Notes: generated from the letters alone by a model not told the origin. Numbered from the stretch's first letter, positions 1 through 5,756 are shown. The stretch: DNA of 6,671 nucleotides from CABMGU01 sp035292785 (GCA_035292785.1 DATDPK010000046.1:1-6671), one strand, 5' to 3'. Numbers and translations are program-made.

Positions 1-20
1 GAAAGATAACACACGTCATA

Positions 21-452
21 ATGTACGGAATGCTCCTGTTTGCAATAATACTGATATTATTGATGCTGATAATCTGCCAAAGAGCACCCCTATGGGCATT
101 AATTGCAGCAATAATAATACTGATACTGGCATTCCTTGAAGGCAAGATAAAAAGAAAAGAAAAGATAGAGCCGGAAGTACACAAAGCACCAAGAAAGCCA
201 TTCTTGACAGTATTAAGCGAAATGTTTGCGAGAAAACCACAAAAAGCAAAGCCACTTCCACCGCCTCCACCTCCAAAGCCAGTAGAGGCGCCAAAATCAG
301 CTGTACAAAGAACGCCAAGAAAACCATTTATGGCAGTATTAAAAGAAATGTTTACACCACGAAAAACAAAGTCAATATCAACACAGCAAGACCAAATGCT
401 GAAAGAAGCAAGAAAACTGGCAGAACAGCTGAAAAACTTATCAAAGAAATAA
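21..452 (+). CDS. Small membrane-anchored protein with duplicated PRKPF motif (unknown function)
   Basis: I do not recognise a family. The 143-aa protein starts with two hydrophobic stretches (about residues 4-19 and 24-39) separated by a short QRAP turn, which reads as a membrane hairpin. A basic stretch (KIKRKEK, 42-48) follows and should keep the rest in the cytoplasm. Residues 56-69 and 98-111 are copies of one motif, (A/T)PRKPF(L/M)xVLxEMF, identical at 10 of 14 positions. They are separated by a proline-rich linker with six prolines at 80-85. The C-terminal 25 residues are lysine/glutamine-rich and probably helical. The start at 21 is the first ATG, but the frame is open to the window edge, so an upstream start is possible; ATG at 30 is an alternative that trims the first helix. 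A stop codon at 7-9 in another frame could end a preceding gene. The next gene begins 36 nt later. The design suggests a membrane-tethered scaffold presenting two peptide motifs (inference). Confidence 0.7.
   Translation: MYGMLLFAIILILLMLIICQRAPLWALIAAIIILILAFLEGKIKRKEKIEPEVHKAPRKPFLTVLSEMFARKPQKAKPLPPPPPPKPVEAPKSAVQRTPRKPFMAVLKEMFTPRKTKSISTQQDQMLKEARKLAEQLKNLSKK
186..353 (+). repeat. Internal 42-nt imperfect direct duplication within the membrane-protein gene
   Basis: Positions 186-227 and 312-353 are in-frame copies, identical at 34 of 42 bases by my count. They encode (A/T)PRKPF(L/M)(T/A)VL(S/K)EMF. Of the eight differences, two are silent and six fall in the four codons that change the amino acid, while PRKPF, VL and EMF are unchanged. 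This pattern suggests an old duplication whose motif is kept by selection. Confidence 0.8.
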
Positions 453-457
453 AAAAG

Positions 458-466
458 TATTAAAAG
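458..466 (+). promoter_or_regulatory. Probable TATA box of the metallophosphoesterase gene (leaderless type)
   Basis: The sequence TATTAAAAG is centred about 27 bp before the ATG at 489, the distance expected when an archaeal transcript starts at or next to the start codon. No Shine-Dalgarno motif precedes that ATG, which fits a leaderless mRNA. The 13 bases at 462-474 (AAAAGCTAATTCT) recur at 6129-6141 in the lysS promoter at nearly the same distance from the ATG. Confidence 0.5.
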
Positions 467-488
467 CTAATTCTATAAAAACAGTTTC

Positions 489-1196
489 ATGCCAACAAAA
501 CTAACAGCCAGCGTTTACGCAGTAGACTTATGCACGTACCTGCCAGACATCAAGACTATCGTAATTTCTGATTTACACATAGGCTTTGAAGAATCACTTG
601 GAAAACAAGGAGTGCTTGTTCCAAGAACACAATACAAACAAATAATCAAAAGACTGGACTGGATAACAAGCAATGTTAAAGTTGAAAAAGTAATTCTTAA
701 CGGCGACGTAAAACACGAATTTGGAACAATCTCACAACAAGAATGGAGAGAAGTGCTAAGACTAATAGAATACTTTGAGAAAAAGAATATAGAAATATTG
801 ATAGTTAAGGGCAACCACGACACGATAATAGGGCCTATTGCTCGAAAAAAACAGCTAAAAGAAGTCAAAGAATACAGACACAAAGACATACTGATAACGC
901 ACGGAGACTATGTGCCGGACAAATTAGCGCCCATCATAATAATGGGGCACGAACATCCGGCAATAACTTTGCGGGAAAAATCAAAAGCAGAAAAATTCAA
1001 ATGCTTCATCAAGGGAAAATACAAGAAAAGTGTTCTTATTGTCCAGCCAAGCTTTAACCCATTAACACAAGGAACAGACGTTACAAAAGAAGAAGTGCTG
1101 AGTCCATTGCTGTCAGACTTATCAAAATTTGAAGTCTATATTGTGAATGACAAAACACATGAAGTTCTGCCGTTTGGGAAACTAAAAAACCTATGA
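489..1196 (+). CDS. Archaeal SbcD/Mre11-related metallophosphoesterase
   Basis: This is a calcineurin-like phosphoesterase of the archaeal family related to SbcD/Mre11 nucleases and ICC-type enzymes (TIGR00024/COG1407 type, assigned from memory). All metal-ligand motifs are present in order: SDLH (D28, H30), NGDVKHE (D73), KGNHD (N109, H110), THGD (H138) and GHEHP (H154, H156). The enzyme should therefore bind two metal ions and be catalytically intact. The substrate is unknown; relatives act on phosphodiesters or phosphomonoesters, and a nucleic-acid role is only suspected. The length of 235 aa and about 20 residues before the first motif match the family, supporting the ATG at 489. No signal peptide is visible, so it is cytoplasmic. 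It lies 36 nt after the membrane-protein gene but seems to have its own TATA box at 458-466. Its stop overlaps the end of a convergent zinc-ribbon gene by 6 nt. Confidence 0.93.
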   Translation: MPTKLTASVYAVDLCTYLPDIKTIVISDLHIGFEESLGKQGVLVPRTQYKQIIKRLDWITSNVKVEKVILNGDVKHEFGTISQQEWREVLRLIEYFEKKNIEILIVKGNHDTIIGPIARKKQLKEVKEYRHKDILITHGDYVPDKLAPIIIMGHEHPAITLREKSKAEKFKCFIKGKYKKSVLIVQPSFNPLTQGTDVTKEEVLSPLLSDLSKFEVYIVNDKTHEVLPFGKLKNL

Positions 1197-1328
1197 CTCC
1201 TTAAATGGCTCTGTCTCGTCCTCAAAAGAAAACCACCTGTCAGAACCAGACTCAACAGGAGACTTGCAATAAATGCAAAAACTCCTCAAATCACCAAACA
1301 ACTCTTTTTGACAATTAGGACAATTCAT
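1191..1328 (-). CDS. 45-aa zinc-ribbon microprotein
   Basis: The protein begins MNCPNCQKEL and has two CxxC knuckles, C3/C6 and C19/C22 (CIYC), the classic four-cysteine zinc ribbon. An acidic and aromatic tail (WFSFEDETEPF) follows. The open frame extends upstream only through a TTG at 1409, but that extension would translate the stable hairpin at 1347-1374 and part of the preceding gene, so I take the ATG at 1328. There is no clear Shine-Dalgarno motif, and the hairpin ends 18 nt before the start. It is the last of four minus-strand small genes and its stop lies 6 nt inside the end of the convergent metallophosphoesterase gene. Such miniature zinc ribbons are common in archaea and usually bind nucleic acid or protein partners; the role here is unknown. 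Confidence 0.68.
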   Translation of the reverse strand: MNCPNCQKELFGDLRSFCIYCKSPVESGSDRWFSFEDETEPFKES

Positions 1329-1346
1329 AATGTGAATTAGAACTAG

Positions 1347-1374
1347 TCCCGCCGACCCTTGCGAGCCGGCGGGA
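1347..1374 (-). ncRNA. Strong RNA hairpin with GCAA (GNRA) tetraloop in an intercistronic gap
   Basis: Read on the minus strand, 12 bases (1374-1363) pair without gaps with 1358-1347 around the loop GCAA. Ten pairs are Watson-Crick and two are G-U wobbles. The wobbles become A-C mismatches on the plus strand, and only the minus strand gives a GNRA loop, so the minus strand is the RNA strand. A lower extension of about five pairs with two single-base bulges can be drawn (1376-1381 with 1346-1342). The stem is far richer in G+C than its surroundings. It starts 20 nt after the stop of the 37-aa zinc-ribbon gene and ends before the next ATG. No U-run follows, so it is not a simple terminator. It may be an mRNA stability or processing element, a protein binding site, or a copy of a dispersed hairpin repeat. 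Confidence 0.65.
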
Positions 1375-1393
1375 ACGTAGTAGTGAGTGAAGA

Positions 1394-1507
1394 CTATCGA
1401 TCTAGCCAAGAGCTAACTGGAAGACGCTCACACGAACGGCAAATATAAGGGTCGTGATGAGCACTCTTGGCAATAAAACCCCCGCACGAAAAACAACGCT
1501 GTTTCAT
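1394..1507 (-). CDS. 37-aa zinc-ribbon microprotein
   Basis: The translation starts MKQRCFSCGG, runs through PYICRSCERL and ends SSWLDR. The knuckles are C5/C8 and C23/C26, spaced as in a zinc ribbon, with two adjacent histidines (17-18) in the loop between them. Its ATG overlaps the stop of the preceding 35-aa gene in an ATGA arrangement (1507-1504), which is typical of translational coupling and decides the start. It has no separate Shine-Dalgarno motif. It is shorter than the usual annotation cut-off and would be missed by routine gene calling. Its partner or target is unknown. The paired cysteine knuckles, the exact stop/start overlap and a second zinc ribbon next door make chance unlikely. 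Confidence 0.68.
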   Translation of the reverse strand: MKQRCFSCGGFIAKSAHHDPYICRSCERLPVSSWLDR

Positions 1508-1611
1508 TTTCTGATTTTCTCTATTATCCTGTCAACAAACTCTTCCTGACGCTTCTGGGCGAGGATAAATCTCCTGATATCCTCTATGTCCTGGATGAAG
1601 ACTACTCCCAT
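1504..1611 (-). CDS. 35-aa amphipathic-helix microprotein
   Basis: The translation starts MGVVFIQDIED, continues RRFILAQKRQEEF and ends in a basic EKIRK tail. Hydrophobic residues fall at helical spacing (I6, I9, I12, F15, I16, F25, I29, I30, I33), suggesting one amphipathic helix able to pair with another protein. The ATG at 1611 lies inside the end of the upstream acidic gene (10-nt overlap) and is preceded by GGAGG at 1620-1616 with a 4-nt gap, a good ribosome binding site. Its stop overlaps the start of the 37-aa zinc-ribbon gene (ATGA). I do not recognise a family. An alternative is that it is a frame-shifted tail of the 56-aa gene, but the well-placed ribosome binding site argues for independent translation. 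Confidence 0.6.
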   Translation of the reverse strand: MGVVFIQDIEDIRRFILAQKRQEEFVDRIIEKIRK

Positions 1612-1772
1612 TCTTCCTCCTTCTCCTCCCAGATTTCATTGCTGGCAAGCTTTTCGCCTTCCTCAAAAGCAATCTCCCAAGCCTGCGCTTCATTCAAGCG
1701 GTCTTCCATGACTTCCATCTCATCATCTTCCGCCAAATCCTTATACACTAATTCCTGTTCTTGTTCTCTCAT
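1602..1772 (-). CDS. 56-aa highly acidic microprotein
   Basis: There are 23 Asp/Glu among 56 residues and only 5 Lys/Arg, giving a net charge near -18; three tryptophans lie in the C-terminal half (W32, W48, W55). No cysteine and no membrane segment is present. I chose ATG at 1772 because GGAGGTG at 1785-1779, a seven-base match to the archaeal Shine-Dalgarno, sits 6 nt upstream. A GTG at 1790 in the same frame would give 62 aa but would place the ribosome binding site inside the gene. It is the first gene of the four-gene minus-strand set, and its stop overlaps the next start by 10 nt. The charge suggests a partner for a basic protein or a nucleic-acid mimic (inference). Function is unknown. 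Confidence 0.65.
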   Translation of the reverse strand: MREQEQELVYKDLAEDDEMEVMEDRLNEAQAWEIAFEEGEKLASNEIWEEKEEEWE

Positions 1773-1778
1773 TACCTC

Positions 1779-1785
1779 CACCTCC
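1779..1785 (-). promoter_or_regulatory. Shine-Dalgarno GGAGGTG deciding the start of the acidic microprotein
   Basis: GGAGGTG on the minus strand is complementary to the conserved 3' end of archaeal 16S rRNA and lies 6 nt before the ATG at 1772. It favours that ATG over the in-frame GTG at 1790. Confidence 0.7.
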
Positions 1786-1817
1786 GCCACCTAACAATAG
1801 AATATGCTAAAAGTTCA

Positions 1818-1828
1818 TTTATATTTAT
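1818..1828 (-). promoter_or_regulatory. Probable TATA box of the microprotein operon
   Basis: The minus strand reads ATAAATATAAA here. A start point about 25 nt downstream would fall near 1795, giving a short leader that still contains the Shine-Dalgarno at 1785-1779. The whole region is AT-rich, so other TATA-like sequences compete with this one. Confidence 0.4.
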
Positions 1829-1884
1829 CCGTTATATAATATAGAATTTATATAATTCATAGAATTCTATAATTTACAGAAAGA

Positions 1885-1892
1885 TTTATATA
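1885..1892 (+). promoter_or_regulatory. TATA box of the AbrB-PhoU gene
   Basis: TTTATATA is preceded by a purine-rich BRE-like stretch (CAGAAAGA). The predicted transcription start lies near 1912-1917, which leaves a leader of about 65 nt. The leader carries three ACAATA copies (1949, 1957, 1971) and AGGAG at 1965-1969, 9 nt before the ATG. Confidence 0.5.
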
Positions 1893-1978
1893 GAAACTTG
1901 CAATTTATACAAACCAGTGGGCAGGGTATAGAATTCATAAGGTATTATACAATAATACAATAATAGGAGAACAATACA

Positions 1979-2920
1979 ATGAAACGCAAAGTCATTCAGA
2001 TTGCCGAATCAACACAGCTAATCTCACTGCCAAGGAAATGGTGCCTTGCAAATAACATAAAAAAAGGAGATGAACTGAATGTAGACCCAACCGGCTCAAA
2101 ATTGACTGTTTCCTGTGACGAGAAACCGCAAATTGAGCGCGCAGAAGTTGACTTAAAGGAGTATGGAATACTAGCCTCAAGACAGATACACGCATTATAC
2201 AAACGCGGAATAGATGAAATAAAAGTCAATTATTCTCCAGAAGACATAGGAACAATACAAAAGATACTAAGCAACGAGACAGTCGGCTTCGAAATCATAG
2301 AACAAGGAAAGAATTACTGCATAATCAAAAATGTTTCAGGCCACCTCGAAGGATTTGACAGCGTGCTTAGAAGGGCGTTCCTACTTTTATTGAATATGGC
2401 AGACGACTGCGTCAAGGCATTAGAACAAAAAAGCCACGACATGTTCAGAAACTTAATCCTGCTTGAACAAAGCAACAACAGATTTACAACAATCTGTAGA
2501 AGGTATTTGAACAAACACGGACACGATGCTTACGACAAGATAGGGCCGATATATTACATAATTGAAGACGTTGAAAACGTGGCGGATGAATACAAGTACT
2601 TGTGCCAGATACTGGGAAAAATAAAGCCAGAAAAACTCAAAATAGACAAGATATACGTCCAGATTTATCAGGATATAGCCGTGATGATGAGACTATTTCA
2701 GGAAGCGTTTTACAAGCGCGACAATTCAAAACTGGTAAAAATAGCAGAAATGAGAAAAGTTGTTGTTGACCAATGTCATACACAGCTTGAAAAAACAAAA
2801 ACACCAGCAGAATTTGTATTAATCCATCACGCGCTTGTCATATTGCAAAAAATATTCAACCAGATTGGCCCTTATTTCGTGATTGCCCAGAGTCATTTAT
2901 CTCACGAACAGCATCAATAA
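1979..2920 (+). CDS. AbrB-PhoU fusion regulator (putative phosphate uptake regulator)
   Basis: Residues 3-45 form a SpoVT/AbrB-type swapped-hairpin DNA-binding domain: KVIQIAESTQLISLPRKWC, then KKGDELNV and KLTVS. Residues about 125-305 are all-helical and PhoU-like, including VENVADEYKYL (E199, D203), which fits the ExxxD metal-binding pattern of PhoU bundles. Archaeal proteins with this order are annotated as phosphate uptake regulators. By family analogy, the AbrB part would bind DNA while the PhoU part senses or relays phosphate status. At 313 aa it is close to the usual length. The ATG is supported by AGGAG at 1965-1969. No pst transporter gene is near, so the phosphate link is not confirmed by context. 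The last 21 codons overlap the convergent HAD gene. The symmetric repeats upstream may be its own operators (inference). Confidence 0.85.
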   Translation: MKRKVIQIAESTQLISLPRKWCLANNIKKGDELNVDPTGSKLTVSCDEKPQIERAEVDLKEYGILASRQIHALYKRGIDEIKVNYSPEDIGTIQKILSNETVGFEIIEQGKNYCIIKNVSGHLEGFDSVLRRAFLLLLNMADDCVKALEQKSHDMFRNLILLEQSNNRFTTICRRYLNKHGHDAYDKIGPIYYIIEDVENVADEYKYLCQILGKIKPEKLKIDKIYVQIYQDIAVMMRLFQEAFYKRDNSKLVKIAEMRKVVVDQCHTQLEKTKTPAEFVLIHHALVILQKIFNQIGPYFVIAQSHLSHEQHQ

Positions 2921-3554
2921 CTTCATAAACACTTCCGCGAACATAATGATGCGTTCTTGTTGAAGGATCAAATGAATGGCTTGATTCATCTCTCTTGATA
3001 AGGAACGTGTTCATTCCGTGCTTTCTTGCAGGAATGATATCAGCTTCCATCCTGTCTCCAACAAACATGAGTTCGCGCAAGGCGACATCAGAACATTCAA
3101 CAATCTCCTTGTAACCCTCTTCAGAAGGTTTTGGCTCAACTTCCTCTGCAGTCATCAAACGCCTAAAGTCATCGATGTTCAATCCCAAATTTCTAAGGAT
3201 TCCGATAAGGGTGCTTCTTTTGTTGTTGGTGAAAACACTTACTAGAATGCCCAAATCCTTGATTTGCTTAATCATATCAGCAAGCCTTGGATCGGGTTTT
3301 ACATAAGATGGAATATCAGGCCTGTTGTAAATTTCCTGAGCTTCGGGTTTGGGAATTCCATAAGAGCCCATTGCAAGCGTATTTGTTCTGAATTCGTGCA
3401 GTCTTGCAGGATATTCCTGCGTAATCTCTTCCAAACTCCTGCTGGTGCGCAAAGCAATCTCAGTGCAAATTGTACGCCTTATTTCTGCCTTCAATTCAGG
3501 AGGCTGAACGTACATAGTATCGTCGCAATCAAACCAAACGTGGCTAATTGGCAT
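2856..3554 (-). CDS. HAD-superfamily hydrolase (phosphatase)
   Basis: The 232-aa protein carries the four HAD motifs in order: motif I FDCDDT (nucleophile D9, acid/base D11), motif II VFTNN (T109), motif III lysine in PKPS (K142), and motif IV FVGDRMEAD (D167, D172) for magnesium. A helical cap of about 70 residues lies between motifs I and II (C1-type), and DCDDTMY resembles the pyrimidine 5'-nucleotidase-like subgroup. It probably removes phosphate from a small metabolite, but the substrate is not readable. The frame is open upstream to 3662, but that extension lies inside the previous gene in another frame. The ATG at 3554 puts motif I at the correct distance from the N-terminus and has GAGGGGTG at 3567-3560 five bases upstream. 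It overlaps the end of the 699-aa gene by 11 nt, so the two are probably co-translated. Its last 21 codons run antisense into the AbrB-PhoU gene. Confidence 0.88.
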   Translation of the reverse strand: MPISHVWFDCDDTMYVQPPELKAEIRRTICTEIALRTSRSLEEITQEYPARLHEFRTNTLAMGSYGIPKPEAQEIYNRPDIPSYVKPDPRLADMIKQIKDLGILVSVFTNNKRSTLIGILRNLGLNIDDFRRLMTAEEVEPKPSEEGYKEIVECSDVALRELMFVGDRMEADIIPARKHGMNTFLIKRDESSHSFDPSTRTHHYVRGSVYEVIDAVREINDSGQSRNKGQSG

Positions 3555-5643
3555 TTTTGCACCCCTCTTCAAATGCCAGGTTTTTCTTTTCCAGATAATT
3601 CCTGAGCTTTTGGTAGGTAAGCGACAATGCAGAAACCTGCGCATACAATCTTGCATTCGCATCGGTCAACCTTTCTGTATCTTCAACAAACGGTCTTGCT
3701 GTCTCAGCATCATAATTCTCGTGCGCCTTCTTGTACCAGGAATCAACCTGCTTTCTTTCTCCCTGGTCGATTTTCCTCTTTCGCAAATGTCTCCTGAGCT
3801 GGCCCAAAATGACCGAGCAGCTTCTTGCATGGTGGGCAATTGCCTCCTGAAACATCCTCTTCTTCCTGTCAAATGCGGATTTTGAAGCCAAACCTGAATT
3901 ATATTCATTAAATGCATTGCAAATGTATCTCTTGGCGAAAAGCTTCAGCTTTCTGGCAGAACGGTAAAAGAACATCAGATAGAGTGAAACCCTGTCGTCC
4001 ATTAAATCAGCCCGCTTAACGGATTCCAAAAAGCCCCTGGTTAATTCCAACACAGAACGCTCGTCGGCAGCCCTCCTGTTCTTATCCTTAATGAGGAAAG
4101 CAGTTTCGTGAGCAGTTATTATATGGGATAAATCTTCCAGCAAGTGACCATATCGGTAATGAAGGTCTACATTATACAAATTCTCAGTAATTTTATTACG
4201 GTCAATGCTCGTGCCGTTTGTGGTATTTCTTAAAATGTCATCAATGGTGAAGACAGCTTCCTGCGTCTCTCTGTCGTATCTCACCTTGTCAAGCCTCAAC
4301 CTAAGATTAGTCAGAGATGCGTCCATAATACGCACAACGTTTTCAGGCGAGGCATCAACCCTGCCAAAGCAGTCAAGTCCTGTCAAAAACGCAAGGTCTT
4401 CTGCATCTGAAAACAAGTTAGGGGCAAGCACTGAAAACATTCCAGGAAAATCATCAATACGGGACTTGTATTCCTCGATGAGATCATTCCCGCTTGGTTT
4501 TTTGACAAAAGTCTTGAGGTCAAGATTCTGCCATTCAGCAATCCTCTCAACATAGTTCTTGACAAGCTCTTTTCTCAGCTTTAACAGCAAATCGCGACGG
4601 CTATTATCGGCTGCACGAGGAATTTCTTCATCAATCTTGCGAAGAACCTTATCTAAAGAAGGACCAGGGACTTCCTGCATAAGGATAAATGAGGCGTTAC
4701 GACCCAAATCACTCAAAGACAATGGCTGGCACATCATCGGAGTCTTGAAATCAGAAACTGCCTGCAATTGCTGGGAATCCTGATATCTTTGATACGCAAT
4801 ATACGCGTGCGGATGTCCATTTGCATCGTCAGAAAGCAGGCGGCAAATACGCCATCTTAATGGACTGAAAGGAGTAGTGAGAACCGTGTGCAAAACTTTT
4901 TCAAACCTATCAGCACCCCCTTCTCCGTGCTGACTGTCGCCCAAAAGAGGACTTCTTCTAATTCCGTTTTCGCGCTGCTTGATATACTCAACAACCGCCT
5001 GAGCTGCTTCTCCTTCAAGGGTCTTCTTGAACGGAGAAGACGGGTGGCATTGATCCCATTCGAGAACACTCTTGATAAGCAGTGCATCAAATGTATCCTG
5101 CTTGTGCTCATTGTGTGCAACTTTCACACTTCTCAAGAGATTGAGGAATCTTGGAGTCTCATAATCTCTTTCCAAAAGCTCGCGCTGCCTCTGCTCTGGA
5201 AGGTCTTCAAGGCATTTAAACAGCTCCTCTTTTTTTTGAACTGCGCTGCTGATTGCATCGAAACCGGATTTCAAATCGTTTAAATTTGCAACGCCAACAA
5301 GGTTGTGTTTTTTACAGGCCCTTTCAACTGCCGCTTCCAAAGTTTCGTCCGGAGATTTTTCAAGAACAGCACCCACTTCAGAGTCAGAACCAATCAAAAC
5401 AACTGGCGTAACCTTCAGTTCCTGCGTTGCCTCTGACAACTGCTCCCGCGAGACTGCGCACAAGTAAAAGTCAGGAATCCAAGAGGATTTGACAACTGCC
5501 TCAAGAGAAGGAACAACAACGAGCTCAGCATTTGAAAGGAATAGTGTGATTTTTTCTCTTAACTTATCTGTATGTGCTGATTCAGCTGTAAGAATCCGCC
5601 TGCTACTATCATTCCCCAAAAAATCTGCTTGTGCCATAGTCAT
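3544..5643 (-). CDS. Large protein with degenerate receiver-like and kinase-like (APH/choline-kinase fold) domains
   Basis: I do not recognise a named family. Residues about 30-115 follow the receiver-domain pattern: PDFYLCAV (57-64) matches the usual PDLVLLD strand but has A63 where the phosphorylated Asp should be, then TPVVLIGSD (79-87) like strand 4, and a final helix. I infer an inactive pseudo-receiver. Residues about 245-510 resemble an aminoglycoside/choline-kinase-like fold: ILMQEVPGPSL (320-330) matches the hinge, DASLTN (441-446) keeps the D-x4-N spacing of the catalytic loop but lacks the usual His two residues before Asp, IDDI (467-470) fits the metal-binding Asp, and YRYGHLLEDLSHII (496-509) matches the following helix. 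The N-lobe Lys is not clear. The C-terminal 170 residues are helical and basic. The ATG at 5643 is used; ATG at 5637 is also possible. It is followed by an overlapping HAD phosphatase. It may be an unusual kinase or a pseudokinase. Confidence 0.75.
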   Translation of the reverse strand: MTMAQADFLGNDSSRRILTAESAHTDKLREKITLFLSNAELVVVPSLEAVVKSSWIPDFYLCAVSREQLSEATQELKVTPVVLIGSDSEVGAVLEKSPDETLEAAVERACKKHNLVGVANLNDLKSGFDAISSAVQKKEELFKCLEDLPEQRQRELLERDYETPRFLNLLRSVKVAHNEHKQDTFDALLIKSVLEWDQCHPSSPFKKTLEGEAAQAVVEYIKQRENGIRRSPLLGDSQHGEGGADRFEKVLHTVLTTPFSPLRWRICRLLSDDANGHPHAYIAYQRYQDSQQLQAVSDFKTPMMCQPLSLSDLGRNASFILMQEVPGPSLDKVLRKIDEEIPRAADNSRRDLLLKLRKELVKNYVERIAEWQNLDLKTFVKKPSGNDLIEEYKSRIDDFPGMFSVLAPNLFSDAEDLAFLTGLDCFGRVDASPENVVRIMDASLTNLRLRLDKVRYDRETQEAVFTIDDILRNTTNGTSIDRNKITENLYNVDLHYRYGHLLEDLSHIITAHETAFLIKDKNRRAADERSVLELTRGFLESVKRADLMDDRVSLYLMFFYRSARKLKLFAKRYICNAFNEYNSGLASKSAFDRKKRMFQEAIAHHARSCSVILGQLRRHLRKRKIDQGERKQVDSWYKKAHENYDAETARPFVEDTERLTDANARLYAQVSALSLTYQKLRNYLEKKNLAFEEGCKNAN

Positions 5644-5673
5644 AACTGCCTAGTAGTGTGTTTAATCTATCTG

Positions 5674-5681
5674 TTTATAAA
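5674..5681 (-). promoter_or_regulatory. TATA box of the kinase-like/HAD operon
   Basis: TTTATAAA, self-complementary, is centred about 35 bp before the ATG at 5643, predicting a leader of about 9 nt. The same octamer is used 40 bp away for the divergent gene. No good Shine-Dalgarno precedes the ATG. Confidence 0.55.
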
Positions 5682-5713
5682 TTTAATTGCTTCCGTGCAT
5701 AAAAACCAAAAGA

Positions 5714-5721
5714 TTTATAAA
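5714..5721 (+). promoter_or_regulatory. TATA box of the 118-aa protein gene, with BRE-like element
   Basis: ACCAAAAGA followed by TTTATAAA is a typical archaeal BRE plus TATA pair. Transcription should begin near 5742, just before a weak GGGG ribosome-binding motif (5747-5750) that is 6 nt from the ATG at 5757. Confidence 0.6.
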
Positions 5722-5756
5722 TGCCTTTTTCAATTTAAATAGATAAGGGGCATAAG

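Larger units (their letters stand above)
1797..1939. promoter_or_regulatory. Divergent intergenic region with ATAGAAT repeats and palindromes (candidate operators)
   Basis: ATAGAAT occurs at 1797-1803, 1841-1847, 1859-1865 and 1928-1934, all on the plus strand. Three of the copies sit in inverted-repeat contexts: GAATT...AATTC at 1844-1858, the perfect 12-bp palindrome ATAGAATTCTAT at 1859-1870, and a GAATTC core flanked by TAT(A)/ATA at 1927-1939. They surround the TATA boxes of the divergent microprotein and AbrB-PhoU genes. AbrB-fold regulators often bind AT-rich symmetric DNA near their own genes, so autoregulation is a reasonable inference. The low complexity of the region weakens the case. 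Confidence 0.45.

Noticed and set aside
16..327. Long minus-strand hydrophobic open frame opposite the membrane-protein gene
   Set aside because: It is the reverse shadow of a plus-strand gene with a clear membrane hairpin and duplicated motif, and it has no ribosome binding site.
1347..1374. Intrinsic terminator or tRNA fragment at the GC-rich hairpin
   Set aside because: No U-run follows the stem on the minus strand, and no T-loop, anticodon arm or CCA-like end can be folded around it.
1329..1409. Upstream in-frame extension of the 45-aa zinc-ribbon gene to a TTG at 1409
   Set aside because: It would translate the stable hairpin and overlap the preceding zinc-ribbon gene, and no ribosome binding site supports the TTG. 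The ATG at 1328 directly precedes the first CxxC.
1949..1976. Three ACAATA copies before the AbrB-PhoU start as a CRISPR-like or iteron array
   Set aside because: The units are only six bases long and irregularly spaced in low-complexity leader DNA. They are noted with the promoter only.
3555..3662. N-terminal extension of the HAD protein
   Set aside because: The extra residues lie wholly within the 699-aa gene in another frame and would push HAD motif I far from the N-terminus, unlike the family.
4888..5283. Plus-strand 131-aa open frame
   Set aside because: It is antisense to the 699-aa gene, has no promoter or ribosome binding site, and its composition is that of a shadow frame.
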